Source: Psilocybe azurescens
Taxonomy: Eukaryota; Basidiomycota; Agaricomycetes; Agaricales; Agrocybaceae
Direction: 5' to 3'
NCBI GenBank assembly: GCA_023853785.1
Contig: JAJIRX010000510.1
Coordinates: forward strand, 682,001 to 746,000
DNA: 64,000 bases
Both the position numbers and the translations under genes were made by a program. The notes beneath the pieces are model-generated. The model saw only the letters and a program-made list of their open reading frames with translations, was not told where the DNA came from and made no database searches. Shown piece by piece: positions 45,285 through 56,456 of this stretch (its first letter is position 1; every line of letters starts with the position of its first letter).

Positions 45285-45887
45285 CGTCGTTTATAGTGTG
45301 GTGTACAAGTACAAGTGCAAGTGTGGCTTTTGATGGGTTCGAACGAAGTGTTTAAGTGGAATGTCCTTTTATAATGCAAGTGCACAGTGCAAAGAATGGG
45401 CTTTGGAGTACAGACGTAGCGTTACTTGTAACCTAACCCTTGAGGGGAGGACGCATCAAACAAGACATGTCACGTGCTATCGTCGCGTCCGCGTCGCGCT
45501 CAATCGTCACGCGGCGCGTCGGTTACTTATTATCTACCTTCGTGCACAACTTTTAATAACTAAGAGCCGGGGTTAACCTGACACCGAATCGCCTGGATCG
45601 TCGCCGCAGATGCTATTAAGAGAGATGCTATTAATGAAATCTTTCAACTTCGCACCGCCTTGTAATGCCATAAGTAGGTTATACGTTAATAAATTACTCG
45701 TGAGGTTCGTAGGAAGTAAGTCCAGGATCATTAAGTGTCAGAAAATAGCATCCAAGTACAATCTTCGAGTGCGAATGCCGTGGATTGACGCTGAGCACAG
45801 AACTACACAGATATTTTTCTCTCCCTGCTGATCCAATAATAATTCAAGATTAGAAACGCTCTGGCCAGTGGCGCCTTGCGCTCTCAC
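45285..45887. other. Spacer, no gene seen
   Basis: BUR6 promoter side and 3' flank of the SLATT gene. No reading frame of interest. Confidence 0.45.
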
Positions 45888-47080
45888 TCACCCACTACCA
45901 TTCCCCAGCAGATCCTCAAACCTTCTCCGGAGCTCATCAATCCTGCCGTCCAACGAGTCGTCCGCGATGTGTCCGTGATCCATCTTGAAGGCCTCGCACT
46001 CGCGGATGAACTGCTCGAGGTCCTTGACGCGCGTTATCGAGAGCTCGGGTTCGTTGGACCCGCGGGCTCTGGCCATGTAAGAGGCTACGATCGTGGCAAT
46101 TCCGCCTGTCCAAATACAATAAGTACGGAGAGTCAGGATGAGATAGGTGGGTATAATCGAATATGGGCCGCAGAGTGCGGTGAATGGATTGAATGGGGAA
46201 GATGAATGGGAGGCGTCCGATACATACCAAGAACAGCTGTCACAATCTGCGTCTGTGCAGATTCAAATTTAAAGGGCACACATCAGCCTCCGCCTTTCTA
46301 CTTCTGTAGAATAATAATTGCGACACCTGGTGCCCAGTCGTCACAACAGACAGTCCCGTCGTGAGCGCGCCCAACACGACCTGCATCCCGATGGCCGCGT
46401 TCAGCGCGAAGCCGGTGACTCTGGCTTTGATTGCGTATTTCTCTTTCTCGGCGATTGCGGTGAGGAGGGTGGGATCGAGGCGCTCGCCGGTCGTTTTTCT
46501 GCGGGGAGGCTGGGAGAATTGGGTGGTGAGTATGTGTGGATAGCGTTCAATGGGCAGGCGGACTGCATGTTGGCTATTTCAGAGAAGAAGTACGCACCCT
46601 ATCCCTATCCTCTCGAAGCACACCCCGACTCGGATTCCAGTCGACTTCAGATGCGACGCCGCTAGGCAGCAGAGACATCGACACTCTGCGCGTGTTGAGC
46701 GGCATAGAGCGCGGATCGGGATGTGGAATTTGACGTGGTATAATCTTTTCCGGGACTGGGGGTAAGGGCGGGCTTGAGGGAGAACCGACAAGTTCGACTG
46801 CATCGTGTTCATCCTCGCCCAAAGAGCCTGGATCGGGCGGCCGCGTCTCGCGGGGGAGTTGTACGGGACTTTCTGAGGTGGGATTGGGATTAGGATTCGG
46901 GGGATTCGAGATGATACTTGTCAATGATGTTTGAATCTCCGCGGCTGGTGCTGGTGCTGGTCGACCTGCACTATCGTGAGCATGGGGTGCTTCATGTTGT
47001 CCGAGTAGAGGTAGAGGTACCTCTAGAGGTGGAGTGTCTGGTTTTGGTGTTGAACTAGAATGACTCAGATCGTTGTCCAT
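45888..47080 (-). CDS. SLATT-domain (SMODS/SLOG-associating 2TM effector-like) protein
   Basis: Exons on minus: 46,598-47,080, 46,327-46,509, 46,228-46,252 (25-nt microexon) and 45,888-46,105; the sum is 909 nt, giving 302 aa. Residues 1-160 are Pro/Ser-rich and disordered. The conserved part has LLTAIAEKEKYAIKARVTGF, then two hydrophobic segments: ALNAAIGMQVVLGALTTGLS and IVTAVLGGIATIVASYMARA. RGSNEPE follows, then a helix (KDLEQFIRECEAF). This matches the fungal SLATT family, whose bacterial relatives are predicted pore-forming effectors in nucleotide-signalled conflict systems. The function in fungi is unknown. It is divergent from the gene starting at 48,009, with a 0.9-kb shared promoter region. 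Confidence 0.8.
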
Positions 47081-48008
47081 GGCTCAAGTAGAGTATCCTT
47101 CCCTACCAATGAAGGTCTATATATTCAGAGAATAATAGAGAGAGAACAGACGCTCACATCGAGTGCGCAGTGCTAGTCCTGCTAGTGCCATGCCCCCGCC
47201 TGGCGGCTTACTGGCGTCAGGAAGTACTACGTGGCCTGCAGGTTATTCTGGCGCACGTATTCTGAGAAGACACTAGGCTTGATTCTGCCTGGTTTATCAT
47301 TTGATCAAGTGCTGTAGAAGGTGAAGGCAAGCCGCAGGTTGAATTGCTGAGTGACGTAAGTGTTATGTAAGTAAAGGGGTGTATCTGTTTGCTTTTGCCG
47401 ACTCGGAACTCTTGTTTGCCGACCACGACTACATGCGACAACGTTTATAAATTATAGTCCACTGGTTTTCGAAACATGAAGAACGACGGGAACATACTAC
47501 TTATGTGCAGGAGTTCCGGAAAACACTGATCAGATGCAAGTTTCAGACATCTGGCGCCTATCGACTACTCCCTCCTCCCGGACAGGACAGCGCATGATCG
47601 CGTCGCCTCGAACTTGAATGGCTCCTGCAAAAAGGGTGCTGGAACCTCACCTCATGGAGAAATCCCCTCAAATGACTGCATTCTTTTGTCCTATGGACTC
47701 GCAACCAAATCAAGACTATTCTATGGAGTTTCTAGGACTTTCTATACGTCAGATATTCTCTTCGACGGACTGGGCTAAAACACGTTCAAGTCAAAATCCC
47801 ACCCACGAAAATATGAATCTATCCGTTTCAAACCAAACCTGTCAGCTTAATCACTATATTTTTCTCCTTTTCATGCCCAAAAGGCATATATATCCTCCAC
47901 CAATGGAGCCAGCCTTTCCAAGCAAGCAAGCCAGACCCAGACCTTCCGAGCCAGTACTTTTCTTCTTTCTTTTTCGGCATCTAGCCACCCAGGTTTGGTG
48001 GTGTGTCC
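47081..48008. promoter_or_regulatory. Divergent intergenic region
   Basis: Between two genes transcribed away from each other. Pyrimidine-rich tracts (47,860-47,990) precede the plus-strand start. No specific binding site can be named. The open frame at 47,618-48,046 is not protein-like. Confidence 0.4.
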
Positions 48009-49167
48009 ATGCCCACTGTTTTCCTCTCGCGCGACCGGGAGCTTGACGAAACGCTTGAATCCCAAGCTCGTCTCACTTTGATTCTGGTCGGTGTTGGGCT
48101 TGGGATTCTCGTTCTCACTACCGCGGCTGTATACTTTGGATATCGGCTGCTACAGACCCTGCGCCCTGCATTTTGTCTGCGTCTGCGCCGATCTGGTCCC
48201 ATTGCGAATACGGCTGAAACGGCTGAGGCCGAGGTATTTATTCTCCCTTTTCGCTTCTTCTCCTTTCAATTTGCTGAGCGACCCCACCGTCTTGTGTGCC
48301 TCCTAGCGAACCGAATACGAATCCCAAATCACAGAAGTAGACAACTGGTCGTTCGATATGTCCATGGCTCAATCAAAACCCTCTCTTCCTCGGAGGCTGA
48401 CCGAACCGGAACGCACACCCCCTTCGAGGATTCCCTCCCTGTTCGCCTCGATCCGGAAGCACCCCTCCGCGTCCCACCGTCCTACAGGCGTATACACCGG
48501 GCCCAATGGCAGATCACCCTTCCTCCCGCGGCCCCCTCCCCCTGTGCGCCTCACATCCCCTTCAACGCAGCCCCAAATCAAACACCACCACCACCACCAC
48601 TGCCGCACCACTGCCGCGCCACAGGGCGTCGTCACACCGCATATCGCCGAGTGGATGAAGGTGGCTGACAGCGTCGTTGGGCGGCACCCGGACGCGCAGC
48701 CGCTCTGCACGCGCATCGCGACGCAGGCCGAGGTCGACCTGATCTCCGGCCACGTGCACGTCCCCTGGGCGTCGCTCAGAGGCACTGGGGGCACGTCCGC
48801 GACGTCGTGCCAGCCGCCTGTGCCCGTGAAAGTCATGAGGCCCGTGGTATCTGCGCCTGCGTCTGCGCTGGCACCTGCTATTGGTCAGGGCCATGGACAT
48901 GGTCTGCCCCAGCCTCAACCTCCCCCCATGAACTTGTCGATGTCGGTGCCGATGTCGATGATGCCGAAGCCGGGCGTGCTCAAGGACGTCGGGAACTTGA
49001 CCGTGAGGGCCAGAGACGTCTCGTCCAGTGTGACTGTCAACACCATGAAAGCTCCAAAAGCATCTCCGAAAAGGAAGGCCGTCCGTCGTGCTCAGGCTCA
49101 TGGAAAGGAGAACATGCCGGCAGTCCCATCGCCTCTCGCCCAATCATCCAGCCGCCATCGCAACTGA
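48009..49167 (+). CDS. Single-pass membrane protein, uncharacterised
   Basis: Exon 1 is 48,009-48,233 and exon 2 is 48,307-49,167 (intron 73 nt, phase 0), giving 361 aa. The start follows a pyrimidine tract and is the first ATG in frame. After about 20 charged residues a clear membrane segment (LTLILVGVGLGILVLTTAAV) is followed by basic residues, so the long C-terminal part is probably cytosolic. That part is disordered, rich in Pro/Ser/Arg, with a His run (about residue 160) and a conserved-looking patch (TPHIAEWMKVADSVVGRHPD). The end is basic (SPKRKAVRRAQAHGKEN). No domain is recognised. Confidence 0.7.
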
Positions 49168-50783
49168 GTGGTTCTAAATATACATCGGGACCATGCTGCG
49201 CAGACTAAAACTTGAACCACCTCCCCCACCCCGATTCGGCTTCATGGACGCTATATCTAGCAAGGTTCGCGTGCGTACGTGCGTAGAGTACTCTACTATC
49301 TGATCTTTCTATTCCTGTGCAACAACTCGAATTTCTCTGTCTCTTGTCCTTTAATCGACACTGAGTCTGGTAAGTCAGCTTTCGACTTCACATGGTGCTA
49401 GCAACATCTAACAGAACCTCTATTCTTCCTTAGTAGCATTGCAATGTCTTCATTCATTCCTTAAAAGCCTCATGTACGCCATCATGTTGTACATGCCATG
49501 TTTATTCTCTACGCCTAGGTTGTCAAGTACTCGAGCATTGATTTATCACCCTGCGTATACAATACAATATATCCTATCGATGCCCCAAACAAACCGACGT
49601 ACTCTCTCCAAACTTGAAAAACACCCTGGCGTCATGCCGGAAGCGTCGTTCTCTTTCTTCTTCTCTTATAAGTTTTCAGGTCAAGTCCTCGGGATGATGA
49701 AGTTATCCACTCGGGCCGACGTTCATTTGCGAGTCTTCTGATTCGTGGGCTTTAGCGCTGGAAGGAGTGTGGGATGCGCCTGCCAGTGCCAGTGTCAAAG
49801 AGTTTATCTCCAGGGTCGCCCAGTGCTTGTATGCTCGCACTATCTCACTCCACAGACCCGGCGTTTCGTCCTGCCCGTTTCATTAATTAATTAAAGATCA
49901 GTACTCCGTTTTCATCTCATGACCAGCGACCACTGCCAGTGGAGAGTGTTTGCTTCACTTAAGATTACACCGGTAGCTGTGGCAGCAGCCGGTCTGGTAC
50001 GATTCACCAGGCCTTACTTTGTACACCATTATCGATTTCGTCTCGTTCATGATGTCACAAAAATACAACGACGATAAAGGATTACAGAGACAACATCCTA
50101 TAAATACCAACCCATATGATCTTCCTTTCCACATATGTATGACTTTACTTCATGCAAACGTTGATCGCCTATTTCTGCTGCTCGTAAGGCCGACGATAAA
50201 ATTAGAACTTTACCCACCATGGCATGTACGTCTTGATTTCCTGATTTCCTGCCTTGCCCTGCCTTGGTGCCGGAAGCATAAAAACAAATTCTAATTCTAA
50301 TCGTCGGTCCTCTGCTCCCTTACATGACTACATCTGACGGTGTTGTCTGCCGACTCCTTCGGAAGAGCGATTAATGCTTCGCCGCAAGCCGCAAGTGCCA
50401 GGCAAGATTTAGTGGCATCATCCCAGCCCCAGCTTTACTCCTTGTCTCCGGATTCTACTACACCCCATCCTTCCTTTCGCCTATTCACACACCGCTTGCT
50501 TTACCCCTACTTACCCGCGAAGCTCCTCCTTCTGGTTCATCCTTGGCGGCGGACTATCGTTAATTTCGGGAAAGGGCCTCCTGGCGCACTCTAACGTACC
50601 TCGCAGCCTCAGCGTCGACCGCAACAACCCACGGATCGGACCGCGAGCGCGAGCGCAAACCCACCTCCACAGCCACGTTGTTGTTGTAGCCCGAGTGTTA
50701 GTGTGCGAATCATCACGGATTGCGAAGGCTCGAGCTGAGAAAAAGAACTCGAATTGTCGGACCAAACGTCACCGTCCAGCAAC
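49168..50783. other. 1.6-kb intergenic region, no gene seen
   Basis: Several short frames on both strands (for example 50,340-50,594), none with protein-like composition or matched splice phases. Confidence 0.4.
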
Positions 50784-51989
50784 ATGCCCACAAACACCTC
50801 CTTGACCTTGGCTCCCATAAACCCCTCGCGTGAGCCAGCCCAATACCCCCTTCCCCCCAATCCGTTCAGTTTTTTCTCAACCTGCGAGAATACTTGTATG
50901 TGTGATCAGAGATACCCCCGGATAGCATCCTCATAGCCGAAGCGCAAGCCCTGCTAAACGCCTCTCGTTCATGGCAACCAGGAAACACGTACCCCAAAGT
51001 GAAAACTTTCCTCCACAAGGAACATGACCCTGCCAGAAGAAAATCACAAGTCTGGCAGTGCATCGTCAGCGAGCTGCACAAAGACGAGATTTCGTTCAAC
51101 GCGATATGGGCAAAGTTGGGAAAGAACAAACTGTGGAACCAGAAAAGGTGAATACTTTTGCATTCTGGTCCCCAAATTAACCCCACTTCCTGGGGGGCGT
51201 ATTCATGTTTCATTTCCATGCTGGACGAAAAATTGATAATGATAACCGTTGATCATGAAGCCACGCCACCAACATCGAGAAAGTGACGCGAATCAAGTAT
51301 TTCTCCGAGTGGCAGTCGATATGGACGGCGTCGATCGCCTATCCTCCACCGATGTCGCCTCGCGTCTTCACAGTATACCAAACATCGACCTTACTCGAAT
51401 ACTCGCACCGACGGAGAGGGTAAGATATCTTCCATCCCGCCATCCTGACTCTCGAGAACGTAGACATTAGCTGAAAATGACTGACTGATTGGCCAAAAGG
51501 ATCGTGATTACCCTGCCCATCGATCTTGGGTCCAAATCGAATGAGAACCTCGCTGAGCTAGAGGAGAAGGGCGTGAGAGGGCGCTTTGTCTCTGTTGAGC
51601 ATCTGCAAGAAGTAAACGGAGATATCATCGAGTGGAGGAGGGTGATCAGCATAGATTCCGGAGGCTCCATTTCAAGGTGCTGGGCTAGAAGACATACAGA
51701 GAAAAGAATAATTGACGTGAGTAAGCTGTCTTTCCTCTTGATTGAAGTAGTTATTCATAAATAAGGATGCCAACTTGTCTTGTTGGTTCGGTTTGCCTTC
51801 GTGCAGGAGAATGTACGGTGGATAGAGTGGTTGAAGACTCTCAAGCAAGAGGAGACAAACGAAGAGAATAGGCAAGAGTCCCCAAAGCGCAGTAGTATCG
51901 GGAGCCTGAATGCGCAATCAGCGAAAGCATCGGCAGATATGTTCCATTATCAGGACGATGGTACAAATACAGAAACTATAGTCGGGTGA
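50784..51989 (+). CDS. DUF3074 (START-like) domain protein
   Basis: Five exons: 50,784-50,829, 50,910-51,147, 51,261-51,419, 51,500-51,716 and 51,807-51,989; the sum is 843 nt, giving 280 aa, with every phase consistent. Landmarks in order: SQIPPDSILIAEAQALLNASRSW, GNTYPKVKTF, VWQCIVSELHKDEISFNAIW, NIEKVTRIKYFSEWQSIW, PPPMSPRVFTVYQTST, IVITLPIDLGS, LEEKGVRGRFVSVEHLQEVN, IIEWRRVISIDSGGSISRCW and an ENVRWIEWLKTL end. This is the pattern of fungal DUF3074 proteins, which have a START/Bet v1-like fold and may bind lipids; no substrate is known. GGSISRCW differs from the usual GGxIPxF-like motif. Its stop is 6 bp from the stop of the convergent DAP1 gene. Confidence 0.82.
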
Positions 51990-51995
51990 AGTCAT

Positions 51996-52727
51996 CTAGA
52001 TAGCATCGTTTTCAACAAGTTTTCCGCAAACAATGTACTTGTTGGTGAAGTGTTCAATCCAGCCTGAGACAGAAAAGCATCAGTATACCGCGATAGAAAG
52101 AACTGTTCGGATACAGACCTTTCATGTTGTCGCTAAACGAGAAGAATGAGCGTTAAAAATGTTGAAGAATTTAGGAGTTTTAGTTCATGACTTACAGCTC
52201 CATCCCGTTCAAATCCTCAAGTTTGTCGAGGGGTTGATCGATTGGAGTCAACATTTCTATCACAGATTCGTCAATTATGTAAATATGCAGGGAGAAGAGT
52301 AAGCATACCGAGGTCGAAAGACTGCTTCGCCATTCCGCGTGACGCATCCCGGCCAGCAAAGTTTCCGTACATGCCATCTATAAGCCGAATTTCTTAAATA
52401 ATGGTCTGGTTGTAGGCAAGGGTAACGACACATACTAGGACCGTAGAAATTCCTTCCAGCTGTGACGTCGAAAACTGTTCCCTTGATAGCCAACAGAATT
52501 CTGCCTCCATCTTGACCATTGAACGGCTGCAGAGTCTTTGGTGTGTACACCTTGTACATCACAGTCGCTTGGTGAGTTTTAGGCATCCAAGAGTATCCAG
52601 ACTTGAACTCATGAGGAACTTTGGATGGCTTGGACGTCGAAGGAAGGATAATACGCTGCACCGAATACAGGATGTACAAGAAAAGAGCAGTGTTGACAGG
52701 TGTTCCCAGATCAAAGGTAAGAGCCAT
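51996..52727 (-). CDS. DAP1: Heme-binding MAPR protein (Dap1 / cytochrome b5-like)
   Basis: Dap1 is an ER protein with a cytochrome b5-like fold that binds heme and supports Cyp51/Erg11 in ergosterol synthesis. Exons on minus: 52,436-52,727, 52,309-52,377, 52,196-52,256, 52,119-52,132 (a 14-nt microexon) and 51,996-52,063; the sum is 504 nt, giving 167 aa. The N-terminal hydrophobic segment (TALFLYILYSVQRIIL) is the membrane anchor. The b5-like domain has [53 protein letters not shown] and a C-terminal WIEHFTNKYIVCGKL. The Tyr residues of FYGP and MYGNFAGRD are in positions that coordinate or contact heme in MAPR proteins. Tail to tail with the DUF3074 gene, so the 3' UTRs must overlap. Confidence 0.9.
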
Positions 52728-54399
52728 TTTGTTTCTTGTTGTCTGGTTGGGTGATAGAGAGGTCTGACGGCGGATTGTGGGTTCAAAGATGGAGGTTATG
52801 AGCTCAGCAGTTGGCGTTCCAGTCGGTCAACCCTGGCCCACTTCTGTGCGCCGAGTTCGTGCTGACACATCTGGCTGTGCGTCTGCGGGCCGTGCACCCG
52901 GCGCCTTGGGCGAAGTTGCAACCTCTGGGCTCGCCCCGAGCTCGTTATCAGCGCTCTTGCAGTGTGTTGAAATTGAAATATAACTCAAAGCCACAGAATA
53001 CATAAAAATAATCAAATTCTGACGGTCATTATACTCTTTCATGTTGCTTTCATGCTACCTGTTGATTTACACAGCTACCAAGTAATAGCCACGGATTTCA
53101 TTCAACGACCTCTGGAATGCCATCCCTATTTCTTTTCCACTGAAGTCCCTGTCTTCCTCTACTCCACCAAGGATAGCCTGTCTTTACTTCCTCTGATGCT
53201 TTTTTTCTCACCATCGGATTTTTTTGAATGCAGCCTCCAGTTCTTGATACACTGTTTCGAGTCTTTGGTCTTGCTTCAGCACGATAGCTTTTATTCTCAT
53301 CGTGACTTGATCTCGGCCTCTCTCGTCCGCTTCCAAGACACTGGTAACTGGACGTATTCTGCTGTATCTGCAGGTCAGGCACCCCGCTGCCTCTGCTCTA
53401 TCCGAAATCCCGTCGCTGCCACAACGTTTCTCTTGCCCAAAAACTGTCAAGTCAGAATCGCGAGGTAGAACTCTTAAAGCCATTTTTGACCGAGGCCTTT
53501 GGCGTCGATTTGGTAGCAAGAGGGCCGAGGCGCTGACTTGTGTAGTAGTCACGAGTGCCATGAGGATTACCATAGATAGAGATAGATTCAGACGATGCAT
53601 GGGTAGTTGGGGAAGAGTTTGAAGGAATACCAAATTGGATGTGATCGCCGAAGAATATTGTGTATAAGTTCCTTCTAGGATACATTGTCATATTTTTAAA
53701 GGACTGGACTCTAAGGCGTCAGCCTCAATGGCTGACAATCTCGTCCGAGTTGACCCCAGTTTTGAAATGTCAGAAAGATCGTCGTGCCTAGATCAAGCAG
53801 TTTATTTATAGATTCTCTCAGGGAAGCTTTAGATTCAAGCGTCCGATTGACATTCAAGTCATTTTATTGGATGGTCTGCTCTGAGGAAGTTCATATACCT
53901 TGCGATGTGTTATATATAGGACGTCTGGACACTGCGATACTCCACCTGCACAAGGCTGGTCTGCTGCTGCGGTGATAATTACTACTGTCTTGCTACTGTT
54001 GTGACTTGCAATTGGAGCTTGTAACTTGTGGCAAAGATAAACGCCCACCGTATCAGCAGTAACAAGGTACATTGAGCTTGACATCACATCTGCCTATCGC
54101 TTGCAAACAATGACTTCTAGCCAAAAATAATACAGAATGAATACAAATTTGGGATACACGAATACATCTGTACTTGATTTTCTGGAGTCTCAATATACCA
54201 CTACAAGTTGTACAACATTTCGGTCAAATAGCCCAAGTCAGAACTAGGAACCTAGACTAGGAAAAAGGCTATAAGTCATGTATAGAGAAGAATAGAAAGC
54301 ACGGCGTCTGCATGTAAGCTAGTTTCAAACTCGATACATACACCACTACAAAACGTATCTCGAAGAACACTGAAATTCGAACTCTGACCCTTTTTCTCT
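52728..54399. other. Intergenic region with one uncertain minus-strand frame (53,098-53,691)
   Basis: Overlapping minus frames from 53,691 (MTMYPRRNLYTIFFG...) to 53,098 include a charged helical piece (RIKAIVLKQDQRLETVYQELEAAFKK). No single phase-consistent gene model was found and no family is recognised. 53,700-54,399 shows nothing else. Confidence 0.3.
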
Positions 54400-54928
54400 T
54401 CAGAGAAGGTCGGATTGAGTAATGAGTAAAGGAGATCCAAAGTCTTCAACGCAGGAGTCTCCAGCTTGATTGACTGAAAATCCTGCCATGCAGCGGTGCA
54501 CGAGGCATTTGCCTTCGACGCAGGACACGTCAGATATTCCGGGGATGGCGGTACAATCGATTCCATCGTCCTTGGAGAAGAGGTAGGACGACTGTATCAT
54601 GCATCCGCCGCCTATTTGTACGTTAAATAAGTCTCATTATTTTGAATATCAGAACTAGAAGTTGGACTGACAGCTCTCGAGATCCTTCTGGGTATCTACG
54701 CACTCCCAGAGCTCCCGCTCCGCGTCCAATAATTTGGCAGGCCGAAAGACCAATTGGACACAAAAGCTTGCTCGATGCCTCAGAGAGTGCTCTCTTGCCA
54801 TATCCACTTGGATATCCTTCGAGTGCCCTCTTCCCGTAGCCGCTGGGATATCCAGCGGCTGCACCAGCAGCGGCCGCAAAGGAAGAGACGAAGACAGCAA
54901 GTTTAAAAAATCCAATGGTAGTGCGCAT
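54400..54928 (-). CDS. PriA-like Cys-rich secreted protein with Kex2 repeat sites
   Basis: Start ATG at 54,926-54,928. Signal peptide MRTTIGFFKLAVFVSSFAAA. Directly after it stand two copies of GYPSGYGKRAL, each with a Lys-Arg site for the Golgi protease Kex2. The mature part begins LLCPIGLSAC. An intron at about 54,612-54,671 joins ESC to GGCM (T from exon 1 plus GC). The second exon has GIDCTAIPGISDVSCVEGKCLVHRC and FSVNQAGDSCV, typical of PriA, a protein of Lentinula primordia found throughout Agaricomycetes. Exon 1 is one base out of phase: frame A (SACQIIG) must pass to frame B (AERELWECVDTQKDLESC) near 54,725-54,740, by a real or assembly indel. Role: secreted, possibly cell-wall linked; unknown. 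Confidence 0.75.
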
Positions 54929-56456
54929 CTTCAATTTCGAAGAAATGTCGTAGTATCAAAAATGGGCGATACAGCAGATATGCTTAGTATGCTCTCTTTC
55001 TTATCCATGCACCAGGATTATATCCGCACGAGAATCTAGTGCACGGTAAACACATCATTCCTCCTTAATTCCACTCAAACATCCAAACAGGCGAAATTGA
55101 CCTCGAATGACGGAGAATGGTCGGACACATGGCTGACAGATCATAGTAAGCAGTTGTTGGTAGAGAAGTCTCTGCAGTACATCGAGATAAACCGCTCTCT
55201 TTTCATATATCCTCCGATATGCAAGGTGATCTGGGGGCTGGAAACCCACGCTGCAACGGTAACATTAGACCGAACCCCTCGTATCTGCTTTCACGTTTTC
55301 CGAAACACCATCGTCGAGCTTCCTTATAACCTTCATGTTGTGCTAACTGAGTAGCACCAAAGCCACCACTCTGTGAAAACACCCACTAGATATAGCAATA
55401 CCAGGCGCAAGCAGAACAAAAAATCGGGGACAGCGCACTCCAAGTTCTTCGGAGTATCAGGCCCTCATCTTCGGATAAGATCGGAAGCCACGCATTATGG
55501 AACCAAAGGAGTGAGAAAACCAGAGGCCATAGAGCGCTTTGGCAGTCTGATTCATCAAGAATCGCAGAGCTATAGATGTTTGCCAGCGTTGCTTATATGC
55601 ATCCTGACATATCATATGGATGGCATGCAGATAGATAACACAAGCCGGCGTGATGGCCTTGACGAAGTTCCATGCCCATCTTGCCCAATGACTGCCTTTC
55701 GGGTCCGTAGTAACACCTCATAACGAACTTCTCTATGGCGAAGCGCAGTAAGAGTGATAGAGCGGTCGACCAGAGCCAGTATGAGTGAAGTATGCACGCA
55801 ATTTATGTCGTCAGTCCCCATTTCGAATTCGATAGTGGAGCCTGCCAGTTTGAGAAATGGTATGATATTTGCCGTCAATCGAAAGAAATATAGCAAGAGG
55901 CGCATAATCAGAACAATGATGATGCAGCACTGGCAGATGATGATGGTATGAAGGAAGAGACAGCGGCGCACTTTCAAAATAGAAAATCCGACTCCTCAGG
56001 CCTCAGGGTCCAAATGCGAAAAATAGTGAAGTCTTATTTTGCATAGGGTATACATAGTTGAAATACATAACAAAGAAACGCCACGAGTCGAAAGAAATTA
56101 TATGCGTGCGGCGAGAAGAGCTGGCATATTAACCATACCACCAATCTATGAAGACGAGTAAGCAACGCTACTCAAGGAAATATGACAAAAAAAGGAGTAT
56201 AGATTTCGTGTGCGACCGAAACTAGAATACAAGGTTCAGAGGAAGAAAACAGAGTGGCACCAAAAAAGAGAAAGAAGTAGGAAAAACACGACAGAGTTGG
56301 GAGTACGAGAGCGAGATTTCAAATGTGCTAAATAGAAATTGAAAAGAAGAAACCAGAAAAGTCGGAATAAAATGCAGAATGAAATGTAGAGTACGCGCAC
56401 AAGCAGCTCGCTCCGAAGATGGTTGGAAGATGATAAACTAATTCGACAAGAGGGAA
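54929..56456. other. 1.5-kb region, no gene seen
   Basis: Contains the PriA-like promoter and the EPL1 3' flank. Frames such as 55,612-55,977 (minus) and 55,373-55,723 (plus) lack protein-like conservation cues. Confidence 0.4.

Noticed and set aside
47618..48046. 142-codon plus frame upstream of the one-TM gene
   Set aside because: Overlaps the promoter and pyrimidine tract of the gene starting at 48,009 and has no protein-like features.
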